From Solirubrobacter sp963848475 (GTDB lineage Bacteria; Actinomycetota; Thermoleophilia; Solirubrobacterales; Solirubrobacteraceae), in assembly GCA_963848475.1 (NCBI GenBank), contig CAWKDW010000020.1:310001-374000 (forward strand): a stretch of 64,000 nucleotides of DNA. The letters run 5' to 3'. Numbering within the stretch: position 1 is the first letter of the stretch; every line of letters begins with the position of its first letter. This document shows positions 17,561-26,969 of this stretch, one piece after another. The notes beneath the pieces were generated by a model. That model ran no database searches and was not told where the DNA came from. It saw only the letters and a list, made by a program, of their open reading frames with translations. The position numbers and the translations under genes were made by a program.

Positions 17561-20500
17561 ATGCACCTGTATTTGACGGCTCGGCCGTCGAATAGTCGGC
17601 GCGCGGCTTACGCCGCCCAACGGGCCAAGGACGAGCCAGCGCGGCGCGTCCGACGATTGCTCGCGCTCGCCGGCGCACTGCTGGCCAGCTTCGCGCTGAG
17701 CGCTTCGCCGGCGCTCGCGAACGCGGGGAAGATCCTCGTCTTCACGGGGACCGCGGGAACGCTCAACCCATCGAGCGCGGACGCGGTCTCAACGATCACG
17801 GCGCTCGGCGCCGCCAATGACTTCACGGTCGACTCCACGGCCAGCGCGGCGCAGATCAACGCCGCGAACCTCGCCGGCTATCGCGCGGTCGTCTTCGTCA
17901 ACTCGGCCGGCGACGTCCTCGACGCCGCCGGTGAAACCGCGCTGCAGGACTACGTCCAGACCGGCGGCGGCTACATCGGCCTCGGCGAGAGCGCCCTGCT
18001 CGAGCAGAACGGCGCGGCGTTCTTCAACACGTTGACCGGCCTCTCGGCCGCCCGCATCACGGGCGCCGGCGCCTCCAGCGCCGCCGACGTCGAGTTCCTC
18101 GACCGCGTGCACCCGGCGACGCGGCAGCTGCCGCTGCTGGCCAAGGGCCAGACCGAGACCTGGTACACGTGGGCCTCGAACCCGACGGGCACCTCGCACA
18201 CGGTCGCGCGCGTCCGCGGCAACTCGCTCCCGGACGGCTACGTCGGTCCCGAACGACGCCGTCTCGCGCTTCACCGGCGGCACGGCGACGATCCAGCCCC
18301 AGCTCGAGCGCCCCGCGTCGTGGTGCCGCGACCTCCAGCAGGGCCGCACCTTCTACACCGAGCTGGGTAGCTCGTCCGCAAGCCTCGCCAACGCCGACAT
18401 CAAGAAGCACCTCCTCGGTGCCATCCAGTGGGCGTCCGGCATGGTCCGCGGTGGCTGCAAGGCCGGGATCAACTCCAACTACTCCTCGACGCGGATCACC
18501 CCGCGGAACCCGACGACGACGTCGAACGACTACTACGGCGAGATGACCAAGTCGGCGCTCGCCGACGACGGCCGCGTCTTCTACGGCGGTCGCGCGATCT
18601 GCTACCAGACCTACACGCAGATCTCCAACTGGGACACGGCGAACACGGGCCTCGGCTGCGGCACCGTCCACGTCTGGGATCCGCGCGTCGGAGGCTCCAA
18701 CGACCAGAACGCCGACAAGATCGCCAAGGTCGCGTCCTTCTCGGTCTTCGGTGCCAAGGGCAGCACCCCCGAGTACGGTCAGAACTCCACGTCCGAGGCC
18801 GGCCTGGTCGCGATGACGCTGGACCCGGACTTCACCAAGGGCCGTCCGTACATGTACATCCAGTACTACCCGTACTGGGGCGGCGAGCAGGGCAAGGACA
18901 CCGGGACCACGCTCGGCGCGGGCTTCGACCGGCGCACGTACAAGGGCGAGAAGCGGCTGTCGCGCTTCACCTACGACGACGCGACCAAGACGTTCGTCCC
19001 CGGCTCGGAGAAGGTCATCTTCTCCTACATCTCGCCGGTCTATAACTGCTGCCATAACGGCGCGGGCATGGCCTGGGACTCCGCGGGCAACCTGTACATC
19101 ACCAACGGCGACAGCATCCCGAACGGCGCCAACAACAACAACGGCGGCTACACCAACCCGGATCCGCTGTTCACCATCCCGTGCGCCGGCGCCACGCCGG
19201 TCACGCACTGCGGCCAGACCGCTCCTGAGGATCGCCCGGCAGACAACGGGCCGATCATCAGTTACGGCGACGCCCGCAGTACCTCGGGCAACACGAACGT
19301 CTACGAGGGCAAGATCCTCCGCATCAAGCCCGTCGCGAACCCGGGCGACACGCCCGGACTCGGGCTGACGTACACGCTCCCCACGGCCGACGGTCCCAAC
19401 GGCGGAAACCTGTGGGCGGCCAACAGCCAGCCCGTGCTCGATGGTAAGGCCAAGCCCGAGATCTTCTCCATGGGCGTCCGCTCGACCTACACGATCCACG
19501 TCGACAAGAAGACCGACGCGATCACGACCGCGTGGATCGGCCCCGACATGAGCGCTGAGAACCCGGTCTGGGGCCCGGCCAAGACCGAGAACGCCACGAT
19601 GATGAACTCGTCGGGCAACTGGGGCTGGCCGTTCTGCCAGGCCGGCAACCGTTGGAGCTACCGGGCCAAGACGGGCTCGCAGACCGGTGGCGGCGTCGCC
19701 GCTCCGTTCGGCACCCCGGGCACGGTCGGCGGCGGCGCCGACGGTGAGTCCGGCGGCTACTTCGACTGCCGCGGCGAGGTGCTCAACGACTCGCCGTACA
19801 ACACGGGTCTCACCACCATTCCCGCGCCCAAGCCGGTGAACATCTGGTACGGCCCGCAGGGTGGTTGCTACGGCTACCCCAAGAACCAGAACGGTGTCGG
19901 TATCTACTCCTCGACCAACACCGCTCCCTCACCGTCGACGACCCGCTCCTGCCCCTGGATCATCGGCGGCAGCCAGGCACCGATCGACGGCGGCATCTAC
20001 CGCAAGCCGGCCGGTGACAATCCGGATGCCTGGCCGTCCTACTGGGACGGCAGGTGGTTCATGATCGACTTCGCGAACACCAACGCGACGCGTCACGCGC
20101 TGCTGATGGACCCGGAGACGCAGTTCAAGGGCGGCCAGCCCGTGTCGGCCGACTCGCTGTTCAGCATCATCCCCGCATCGACCATCGGCGGTGCGCGCCC
20201 GGTGTTCATGGACTTCGGTTCTGATGGCGCCCTCTACGTGGGCTCCTACTCAGGCGGGTACTACTCGTTCAGCAACAACAACATGGGTGTCTGGCGCTTC
20301 GCCTACACCGGTGGGCGCCGACACGCCTGGTCCCGATCCCAAGGCCGTCGTGCCGACGACCTCGAGCGTGGTGCAGTTCAACATCGGCAAGTCCGGCGGC
20401 GTCTCCTACACGTGGGACTTCGGTGACGGTACGCCGACGGTCACGACCCAGGACGCCGTGGTCTCGCACACCTACGACACGGCCGGCACCAAGACGGCCT

Positions 20501-21024
20501 CGCTGAAGGTCACCTACGCCGACGGCGACACCGCGACCAAGACGGTCACGGCCGACGATGTCCCGCAGCCGCTGTTCACCAACGTCGACCTGGACGTCGG
20601 AGCCACGGTCCCGTTCGTGCTGTCGCTGAACCTCGGCGCTCCGGCCACGTTCGGCAACTTCACGCCGTCGCTGACCAAGGACTACACGGCCTCGACGACG
20701 GCGACCGCGCTGGCCACGAGTGGCAACGCGATGCTGACGGTCGCCGATCCGGCGGCCACGACGACCGGGCACCTCGTCAACGCTGACTACACGCTCCCGT
20801 CGGCACTGCAGGTCAAGGCGACGAGCGCCATCGGCACGAGCGGAGGGGTCTTCGCCGATGTCGGCGGAACGGCCAATCCGACCCCGCTGCTGACGTACGT
20901 TCGCGCGCTCAACGACGCGGCGATCACGCTGGACTTCAAGCAGCACGTGGGGCAGACCGATGCCCTGCGCGCCGGCAAGTACAGCAAGACGCTGACGTTC
21001 TCGCTCGCGACGACTCAGCCGTAG
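17561..21024 (+). CDS. Secreted ThuA / glucose-sorbosone dehydrogenase / PKD protein with shared C-terminal domain (two frame breaks)
   Basis: The ATG at 17561 follows a GGAGGAGG site. The N-terminus is a long twin-basic leader with a signal segment ending ALA-NA (about residue 50). Two extra bases (near 18245 and 20315) break the frame; across them the protein is about 1150 residues. Order: ThuA domain (55-290, TGGGYIGLGESAL), PQQ-type glucose/sorbosone dehydrogenase propeller (298-920; CCHNGAGMAWDSAGNLYITNGD, SMGVRSTYTIHVD), one PKD (925-1003, YTWDFGDGTP) and the shared C-terminal domain (1008-1154). It is a paralogue of the protein at 10431 but lacks the inserted module and the CBM6-like part. 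It is extracellular, with an unknown sugar as probable ligand. Confidence 0.83.
20581..21021 (+). repeat. Copy B of the shared C-terminal domain
   Basis: It starts at VGATVPFVLSLNLGAPATFG and ends LRAGKYSKTLTFSLATTQP at the stop codon. It is the most diverged copy at the final strand (Ser-Leu-Ala in place of Thr-Leu-Ser). Confidence 0.85.
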
Positions 21025-21033
21025 AGCCACCCA

Positions 21034-21070
21034 AAGCCGCGGCGGCCGTTCATTACGGCCGCCGCGGCTT
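21034..21070 (+). terminator. Very strong hairpin terminator
   Basis: A perfect 16-bp stem (arms 21034-21049 and 21055-21070, AAGCCGCGGCGGCCGT) with a 5-base loop begins 9 bases after the stop. It shares the AGCCGCGGCG core with the hairpin at 14807-14838. Confidence 0.85.
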
Positions 21071-21142
21071 CAGTTCGTTTCCAAATACGTCCAAATTTTT
21101 GATGAAAGGGTCTGCCGTGTCGGGACTGAGGAGGATGTTCCT

Positions 21143-24100
21143 ATGTTGAAGTTGAGGCTGAGGCATGCGCCATGGCTGGCCGCGCTCGCCGCGCTGACCC
21201 TCGCGTTGCCGACTGGTGCGTCTGCAGCGCCCGGTGCGATCAAGGCCATCGACGACCCGCTCCAGGGGTTCATGGACGCGTCGCAGTCGGATCCGTTGAA
21301 GACCAGCGTCACGATCAACCCCGGTGAGAAGGTCACGTTCTCCTACCCGACCGGCAGCAACGTCCACAACGTCGACTTCAACGCGACGGGGCCGCAGCCG
21401 TCGTCCTGCAGCGTGCTCGTCGGCGTGACGATCGCAGGGCTGCCGATCCCGCCGGTCCCGCAGTACGTGCAGGGCCCAGGTTGGGTCGCCGAGTGCACGT
21501 TCACGACCCCCGGCACGTACGCGTTCGTCTGCACCGCTCACTCTGGTATGACCGGTTCGGTCGTCGTGGCGGCGCCTTCGAACGCGCCACCGACGGTGAC
21601 CGCCGGCCGCACACCGTCCGGCAACGTCGTGCGCAACAGCTCGGTCGCGTTCACCGCGACCGGAGCGGATGCCGACGGTGACGCGCTCACCTATGCGTGG
21701 GACTTCGGTGACGGCCAGCAGTCCGCTACGCAGAACCCGTCGCACATCTACGACACCCCCGGCACCTACTCGGCCACGGTCACCGTCTCCGACGGCAAGG
21801 GCGGCACGGCCTCGACCACGCTGACTGTCACGGTCGTCTCCGCCACCAATAGCGCCCCGACGGTCACCGCCACGCGCACGCCGAGCGGCAACGTCGCGAC
21901 CGGCACCGACGTCGCGTTCACCGCCACCGGGACCGACCTCGACGGTGACACGCTCACCTACTCGTGGGACTTCGGCGACAGCACGCCCGTCTCCACCACG
22001 CAGAACCCTTCACACACTTACGCCACGGCCGGAACCTTCGCGGCCAAGGTCACGGTCTCCGACGGCAAGGGCGGAACCGGCAACACCACGCTCAACGTGG
22101 TCGTCACCGCGGCCAACCAGGCCCCGACGGTCACCGCGTCGCGTACCCCCGCGGGTGACGGCAACGTGACCACCGCGTACCAGTTCGCCGCCGTCGGCAG
22201 CGACCCGGACGGCGACACGCTCACCTACGCGTGGGACTTCGGTGACTCCGGCACGGCCGCGACCCAGAACGCCACGCACACGTACACCACCGCGGGCGCC
22301 TACAACGTGAAGGTCACCGTGTCAGACGGCAAGGGGGGCACCGCCACCGCGACCGTTCTGACGACGGTCTACGGCACCGCGTGCACGCCGGGCGTCTACC
22401 GCGACGACTTCAACGGCAACGATCTCGGTGCTCCGTGGAGCGTCGTGCGCCGCGACGCGACGCTGGTCGTCAACAACGGTGCGGTGACGATCCCGACGGC
22501 GGCCGGCGACCTCTACCAGACCGCCAACTCCGCAAAGAACGTCGTGGTGCGCCCGGCCCCCGCCGGCGCGTTCACGTTCACGACCAAGCTCAACCACAAG
22601 GGCACCGCCCAGTACCAGCAGGGCGGGATCATCGTCTACGGCGACGACGACAACTACATCAAGCTCGACCGCACGTCGACCAACACCGCGGCGGCGACGA
22701 CGAAGACGGAGTTCATCGAGTTCATCCAGGAAGTCGCGGGCACGCCCCGCAACGCCACCGCGGATCACACCGCCAACCTCGCGTCGACGTTCGCGCCCGA
22801 CATCTGGCTGCGGATCGTCTATGACGGGACGACCCTGATCGGCCAGTACTCGCCCGACGGCACGACCTGGACCCAGGCCGGCCAGTCCTCGACGGCGATG
22901 CCCGCGAACGCCAAGATCGGCTTCTTCGCGCTGTCCAACGCCGCCACGACCACGGTCGACGCCGTGTTCGACTGGTGGCAGGTCGAAGGCGCCAACGTCG
23001 CGGCGATCCCGGGCTGCGTCTCGGCTCCGAACACCAACCCGGTCATCACCTCGGCCACGCGCACCCCCACGGGTAACGTGGACACCAACACGGCGCTCAG
23101 CTTCGCCGCCGCCGCGACCGATGCCGACGGCGACACGCTCACCTACGCGTGGGACTTCGGCGACACCACCACGTCGACCCAGCAGAACCCGACGAAGACG
23201 TACACCACTCCCGGCACCTACGCCGCCAAGGTCACGGTTTCTGACGGCAAGGGTGGCACCGCCACCCAGACGCTCAGTGTCGTCGTCACCCAGGGCAACC
23301 GTGCCCCGACGGTGGTTGCCGCACGCACGCCCACCGGCACCATCGCTCCGGGCGCCGCGGTCGCCTTCACGGCGACGGGCACCGACCTCGACGGTGACAC
23401 GCTGACCTACGCCTGGGACTTCGGCGACACGACGTCCTCGACGCAGCAGAACCCGACGAAGACGTTCCCGAACGCCGGGACCTACGCCGTCAAGGTCACG
23501 GTCTCCGACGGCAAGGGCGGGACCGGGCAGGCGACGCTCAGCGTGGTCGTCGCCGGCGCCAACCTCGACCCGACGGTGACCGCCGCACGCACGCCCACGG
23601 GCAACACGCGCGTCGGCGTCCCGATCGCCTTCACGGCGACCGGTACCGATCCGGACGGCGATCCGCTCACGTACGCGTGGGACTTCGGCGATTCGACGTC
23701 CTCGACCCAGCAGAACCCGACGAAGTCGTTCCTGACCGCCGCGACGTTCAACGTGACGGTGACCGTGAGCGACGGCAAGGGCGGCACCGGCACCGCGACG
23801 CTCAGCGTCGTCGTCCAGGCCAACCGCAACCCGACGATCTCCACCGCCACGGCGACGCCGAGCGATGGCATCGCTCCGCTGACGACGACGTTCGCGGCTA
23901 CGGCCACGGACCCCGACGGTCACGCGGTCTCCTACAGCTGGGACCTTGACGGCGACGGCACGTACGAGACCACGGCGCAGAACCCGACGTACACCTACAC
24001 CCAGGGCAAGGTCTACTCCCCGGTGCTGCGCGTCACCGACGCGTTCGGCGGCTCCGTGACCCGCACCCTGACCATCAACGCGTTCCCGGCGGTGCTGGAC

Positions 24101-25555
24101 CCGAACGCGCGCTTCAACGTGCTCGTCTTCTCCAAGACGGCCGCGTTCCGGCACTCCGCGATCCCGACGGCGCTCGCTGCGATCCGCAAGCTCGGGACCG
24201 AGAACAACTTCACCGTCGACGCGACCGAGGACGCGACGTTGTTCACCGACGCGTTCCTCTCCCGCTACGACCTGGTGATCTTCAACTCGACCACCGGTGA
24301 CGTGCTCACGGACACCCAGCAGGCCGCCTTCGAGCGCTTCATCCAGGCCGGCCACGGTTACACCGGCATCCACTCGGCGACCGATACCGAATACGGCTGG
24401 GCCTGGTACGGCCAGCTGACGGGCGCCTATTTCCGCAATCATCCCAACGGCACGCCGACCGCGACGGTCGTCGTGGAAGACGCCACGAAGTCCTCGACGG
24501 CACACCTGCCGGCGCGCTGGTCACGCGTGGACGAGTGGTACAACTTCCAGGGCATCGTCAACCCGGTGGTCAACGGCGGCGGCACGGACGTCAGCCCCCG
24601 TGGCAACACACCGATCCACGTGCTGCTGGCGATGGACGAGTCGACGTACGCCGAGGCGGACGGCACGGATGGCGTCGACGACGATCACCCGATCGCGTGG
24701 TGCAAGCGCTATGACGGGGGCCGGATGTTCTACACCGCGCTGGGGCACACCGATGCCACCTACACGGATCCGGACTTCCTCAAGCACCTGCTCGGGGGCA
24801 TGGAGACCGCGGCCGGCATGACGGTCGACGCCGACTGCGGCGTCGATCCGAACGCGGCGCCGGTGGTCACGGCAACCCGCACTCCGACGGGTTCCGTCGG
24901 CAGCGGCGAGGCGGTCGCCTTCACGGCGACGGCGACCGACGCTGACGGCGACCCGCTGACGTACGCGTGGGACTTCGGCGACGGCGGCACGGCCGCCGTG
25001 GCGAACCCCTCGCACACGTACACGGCGCCGGGCACCTACACCGCGAAGGTCACGGTGTCCGACGGCAAGGGCGCAACCGGCGTTGCGACGCTCAGCATCG
25101 TGGTCGAGCTCCGGGCCGTGACCGTAGAGGGGACGGTCGGCGCGGATGTCGACTTCGTGCTCGCACTGTCGGTCAACGGCACCGCTTCGTTCGGGGCCTT
25201 CGCGCCGGGCGTCGCCGCGGAGTACGAGGCGGGCGTCGCGGCGAACGTGACCAGCACCGCGGGGAACGCGGCGCTGTCGGTCGTCGATCCGGATGCGGCC
25301 AATCCCGGGAAGCTGGTCAACGGCGACTACGTCTTGTCGCAGTCGGTCCAGGCCCGGGCAACGAACACCGCCAACCCGAGCACGGCGTTCGCGCCGGTCA
25401 CGGGCACCCCGACGACCCTGCTGAGCTACCCGCGGGCGATCAGCTTCGATCAGGTCACGCTCGGGTTCAAGCAGCTCATCGGTGCGGGCGACACGCTCCG
25501 CGCCGGGCGCTACGGCAAGACGTTGACGTTCACGCTGTCGACGACCACCCCCTAG
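21143..25555 (+). CDS. Giant secreted protein: cupredoxin, eight PKD domains, LamG-like domain, ThuA domain, shared C-terminal domain
   Basis: 1470 residues, intact frame, ATG after GAGGAGG, signal peptide ending ASA-AP. Order: a plastocyanin-like domain (30-147) with type-1 copper ligands suggested by NVHNVDF and CTAHSGM (Cys, His, Met), three PKDs (150-409), and a concanavalin/DUF1349-like beta-sandwich (412-626; QQGGIIVYGDDDNYIKL). Then four PKDs (629-982), a ThuA domain (988-1232; NVLVFSKTAAFRHSAI, GYTGIHSATD), a last PKD (1236-1322) and the shared C-terminal domain (1326-1470). The PKDs share YAWDFGD and VTVSDGKGG. It should be extracellular, and may link copper redox chemistry to a sugar-related ThuA unit. 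The stop overlaps that of the convergent acetyltransferase gene. Confidence 0.88.
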   Translation: MLKLRLRHAPWLAALAALTLALPTGASAAPGAIKAIDDPLQGFMDASQSDPLKTSVTINPGEKVTFSYPTGSNVHNVDFNATGPQPSSCSVLVGVTIAGLPIPPVPQYVQGPGWVAECTFTTPGTYAFVCTAHSGMTGSVVVAAPSNAPPTVTAGRTPSGNVVRNSSVAFTATGADADGDALTYAWDFGDGQQSATQNPSHIYDTPGTYSATVTVSDGKGGTASTTLTVTVVSATNSAPTVTATRTPSGNVATGTDVAFTATGTDLDGDTLTYSWDFGDSTPVSTTQNPSHTYATAGTFAAKVTVSDGKGGTGNTTLNVVVTAANQAPTVTASRTPAGDGNVTTAYQFAAVGSDPDGDTLTYAWDFGDSGTAATQNATHTYTTAGAYNVKVTVSDGKGGTATATVLTTVYGTACTPGVYRDDFNGNDLGAPWSVVRRDATLVVNNGAVTIPTAAGDLYQTANSAKNVVVRPAPAGAFTFTTKLNHKGTAQYQQGGIIVYGDDDNYIKLDRTSTNTAAATTKTEFIEFIQEVAGTPRNATADHTANLASTFAPDIWLRIVYDGTTLIGQYSPDGTTWTQAGQSSTAMPANAKIGFFALSNAATTTVDAVFDWWQVEGANVAAIPGCVSAPNTNPVITSATRTPTGNVDTNTALSFAAAATDADGDTLTYAWDFGDTTTSTQQNPTKTYTTPGTYAAKVTVSDGKGGTATQTLSVVVTQGNRAPTVVAARTPTGTIAPGAAVAFTATGTDLDGDTLTYAWDFGDTTSSTQQNPTKTFPNAGTYAVKVTVSDGKGGTGQATLSVVVAGANLDPTVTAARTPTGNTRVGVPIAFTATGTDPDGDPLTYAWDFGDSTSSTQQNPTKSFLTAATFNVTVTVSDGKGGTGTATLSVVVQANRNPTISTATATPSDGIAPLTTTFAATATDPDGHAVSYSWDLDGDGTYETTAQNPTYTYTQGKVYSPVLRVTDAFGGSVTRTLTINAFPAVLDPNARFNVLVFSKTAAFRHSAIPTALAAIRKLGTENNFTVDATEDATLFTDAFLSRYDLVIFNSTTGDVLTDTQQAAFERFIQAGHGYTGIHSATDTEYGWAWYGQLTGAYFRNHPNGTPTATVVVEDATKSSTAHLPARWSRVDEWYNFQGIVNPVVNGGGTDVSPRGNTPIHVLLAMDESTYAEADGTDGVDDDHPIAWCKRYDGGRMFYTALGHTDATYTDPDFLKHLLGGMETAAGMTVDADCGVDPNAAPVVTATRTPTGSVGSGEAVAFTATATDADGDPLTYAWDFGDGGTAAVANPSHTYTAPGTYTAKVTVSDGKGATGVATLSIVVELRAVTVEGTVGADVDFVLALSVNGTASFGAFAPGVAAEYEAGVAANVTSTAGNAALSVVDPDAANPGKLVNGDYVLSQSVQARATNTANPSTAFAPVTGTPTTLLSYPRAISFDQVTLGFKQLIGAGDTLRAGRYGKTLTFTLSTTTP
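25119..25552 (+). repeat. Copy C of the shared C-terminal domain
   Basis: It runs from VGADVDFVLALSVNGTASFG to LRAGRYGKTLTFTLSTTTP at the stop codon, directly after the last PKD domain. Confidence 0.85.
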
Positions 25556-26068
25556 GACGGCTCCTCCGGCGGGTCCTCGCCTCGTGCGAGGACCCGCTGG
25601 GTCCAGGCCACGTCGTGCCAGGCGCCGAACTTGTAGCCGATGTCGCGGTAGGTGCCGACCGGCTCGAAGCCCAGCGCGGCGTGCAGTCCTTCGCTCGCCG
25701 GGTTCGGCAGCGTCATCCCGGCGATCGCCATCCGGTAGCCGCGCTCGTTGTAGATGGGGGAGGAGGACGTCGTAGAGCGCGCGGCCGGCGCCGGTCCGGC
25801 GACGTCCGAGCTCGAGGTAGACACTGACCTCCGCGGCCCACCGGTACGCGGCGCGCGGATGGAACGTTGCGGCGTAGGCGTAGCCGACCACCGCCCCGTC
25901 CTCCTCGAGGACGAACCACGCGTGTGACGCGGCGATCCGCTTGGCCATCTCCGCGGCCGTCGGCGGTTCGGTCTCGAAGCTGATCACCGTGTCGGTGACA
26001 TAGGGCGCGTAGATCGCCGCGCAGGCCGCGGCGTCCTCAGGCGTCGCGGCGCGTATGTGTCCGCTCAT
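25552..26068 (-). CDS. GNAT N-acetyltransferase, phosphinothricin-acetyltransferase-like (one frame break)
   Basis: Starts at ATG 26068 (MSGHIRAATPEDAAACAAIY). The frame breaks near 25755 in a GGGGGAGGAGGA run; across one extra base the protein is about 171 residues. Family marks are FETEPPT, the strand AEVSVYL, the acetyl-CoA loop RRTGAGRALYDVLL, then IAGMTLPNPASEGLHAALGF and a C-terminal GTYRDIGYKFGAWHDVAW. These are typical of PAT/Bar-type enzymes that acetylate small amines. It is divergent from the XRE/cupin regulator across a 35-base palindrome, so that protein probably controls it. The transcript would begin at or next to the ATG. Confidence 0.82.
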
Positions 26069-26103
26069 GTCATTATCGTAGACAACGTGTCCACGATGAT
26101 GAC
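26069..26103. promoter_or_regulatory. 35-base palindromic operator with two overlapping -10 hexamers
   Basis: The arms 26069-26084 and 26088-26103 pair at 14 of 16 positions around a 3-base centre; the core is ATCGTaGACA-acg-TGTCcACGAT. It contains TATCGT (26074-26079) facing the XRE gene and TACGAT (26080-26075) facing the acetyltransferase. Both fit TAnnnT with a start within about 10 bases of the corresponding start codon. A dimer of the XRE protein bound here would shut both genes. Confidence 0.7.
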
Positions 26104-26650
26104 GGACGCCGCGCTGGCCGCGGCCGTGCACGCGGCGCGCGAGGCCCAGGGCCTCTCGACCAGCGCGCTGGCCGAGCGCTCCGGCGTGTCGCGGGCGATG
26201 ATCGCGAAGATCGAGCGGGCCGAGGCGCAACCCACGGCGGCCTTGCTGGGCCGGTTGTCGGGGGCGCTGGGGATGACGCTGTCGGAGCTGATCGCGCGCG
26301 CCGAGCACAGCGAGCGGCCGGCTCGCCCGAGTGGCCGAGCAGCCGACCTGGACCGATCCCGAGAGCGGCTACCGGCGGCGCGCGCTTTCGCCCGCGGCCG
26401 GCGGGCCTTTGGAGCTCGTCGAGGTCTCGCTGCCCGCCGGGCGCGGAGGTCGCCTATCCCGCCGACACTTACGTCTTCATCCATCAGCAGCTGTGGGTGC
26501 TCGAGGGCACGCTGCACTTCCTCGAGGGCGGCGTGCAGCACGAGCTCGCGGCCGGCGACTGCCTGCAGCTCGGCGCTCCTGCCGACTGCGTCTTCAGCAA
26601 CCCGGGCTCCGTCGACATGCCGCTACCTCGTGGCCTTGACGCGGCGTTAA
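26096..26650 (+). CDS. XRE-family regulator with C-terminal cupin domain (three frame breaks)
   Basis: An N-terminal helix-turn-helix (about 8-62: AREAQGLSTSALAERSGVSR, AMIAKIERAEAQPTAALL) is followed, after a frame break near 26325, by QPTWTDPESGYRRRALSPAA. After breaks near 26440 and 26615 the cupin part reads YVFIHQQLWVLEGTLHFLEG, ELAAGDCLQLGAPADCVFSN and CRYLVALTRR. Each break is one extra base, so the total length remains a multiple of three (about 184 residues). XRE-cupin proteins are ligand-sensing repressors. The start could also be GTG 26087, closer to the predicted transcript start. It very likely controls itself and the divergent acetyltransferase. Confidence 0.78.
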   Translation: MMTDAALAAAVHAAREAQGLSTSALAERSGVSRAMIAKIERAEAQPTAALLGRLSGALGMTLSELIARAEHSERPARPSGRAADLDRSRERLPAARAFARGRRAFGARRGLAARRARRSPIPPTLTSSSISSCGCSRARCTSSRAACSTSSRPATACSSALLPTASSATRAPSTCRYLVALTRR

Positions 26651-26653
26651 ACG

Positions 26654-26687
26654 TCGAAGGCCCCGCCGGGGAGAGCGGAGCCTTCGA
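26654..26687 (+). terminator. Hairpin after the XRE/cupin gene
   Basis: TCGAAGGC (26654-26661) and GCCTTCGA (26680-26687) form a perfect 8-bp stem with an 18-base GC-rich loop just after the stop at 26650. Confidence 0.6.
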
Positions 26688-26969
26688 TCAAGCCGGGTGT
26701 CGTGGGGTGAGCGCGGTCACCAAGTCTGTGCGCCGAGGCGCGCGGACTTGAGGAGCGGGGGCAGCTCACGGACGACGGGGAGAGTGAACGCGTGGGAGAG
26801 GGAGGGAGTCCGGTGCGAGGTCATGGCTTGAGAAGTTCGTGTCGCCTGGTCTTGGGAGGTGGTGGCGACAAGGGGAACTCTCCCACTTGGCCGTCGCTCG
26901 TCAGAGGGGGGAGCCTGGCGTCTCGGGGTGCGGCCAGCGCGCGGCGACTTGGGGCTGGCCGTACCTTGT
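26688..26969. other. Gap without a convincing gene
   Basis: Between the XRE/cupin terminator and the end of the MocR gene I see no reading frame with plausible protein character. One 7-bp inverted repeat (TGTCGCC 26840-26846, GGCGACA 26864-26870) could end the MocR transcript coming from the other side. Nothing else stands out. Confidence 0.4.

Noticed and set aside
18240..20320. Programmed frameshifting in the ThuA genes
   Set aside because: No slippery heptamer with a downstream pseudoknot was seen, the breaks are mostly single extra bases, and the same type of break occurs in housekeeping-like genes all over the window.
21590..25110. Long direct repeats that could suggest a repeat array or mobile element
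   Set aside because: They are PKD domains in one continuous frame, diverged at the DNA level.
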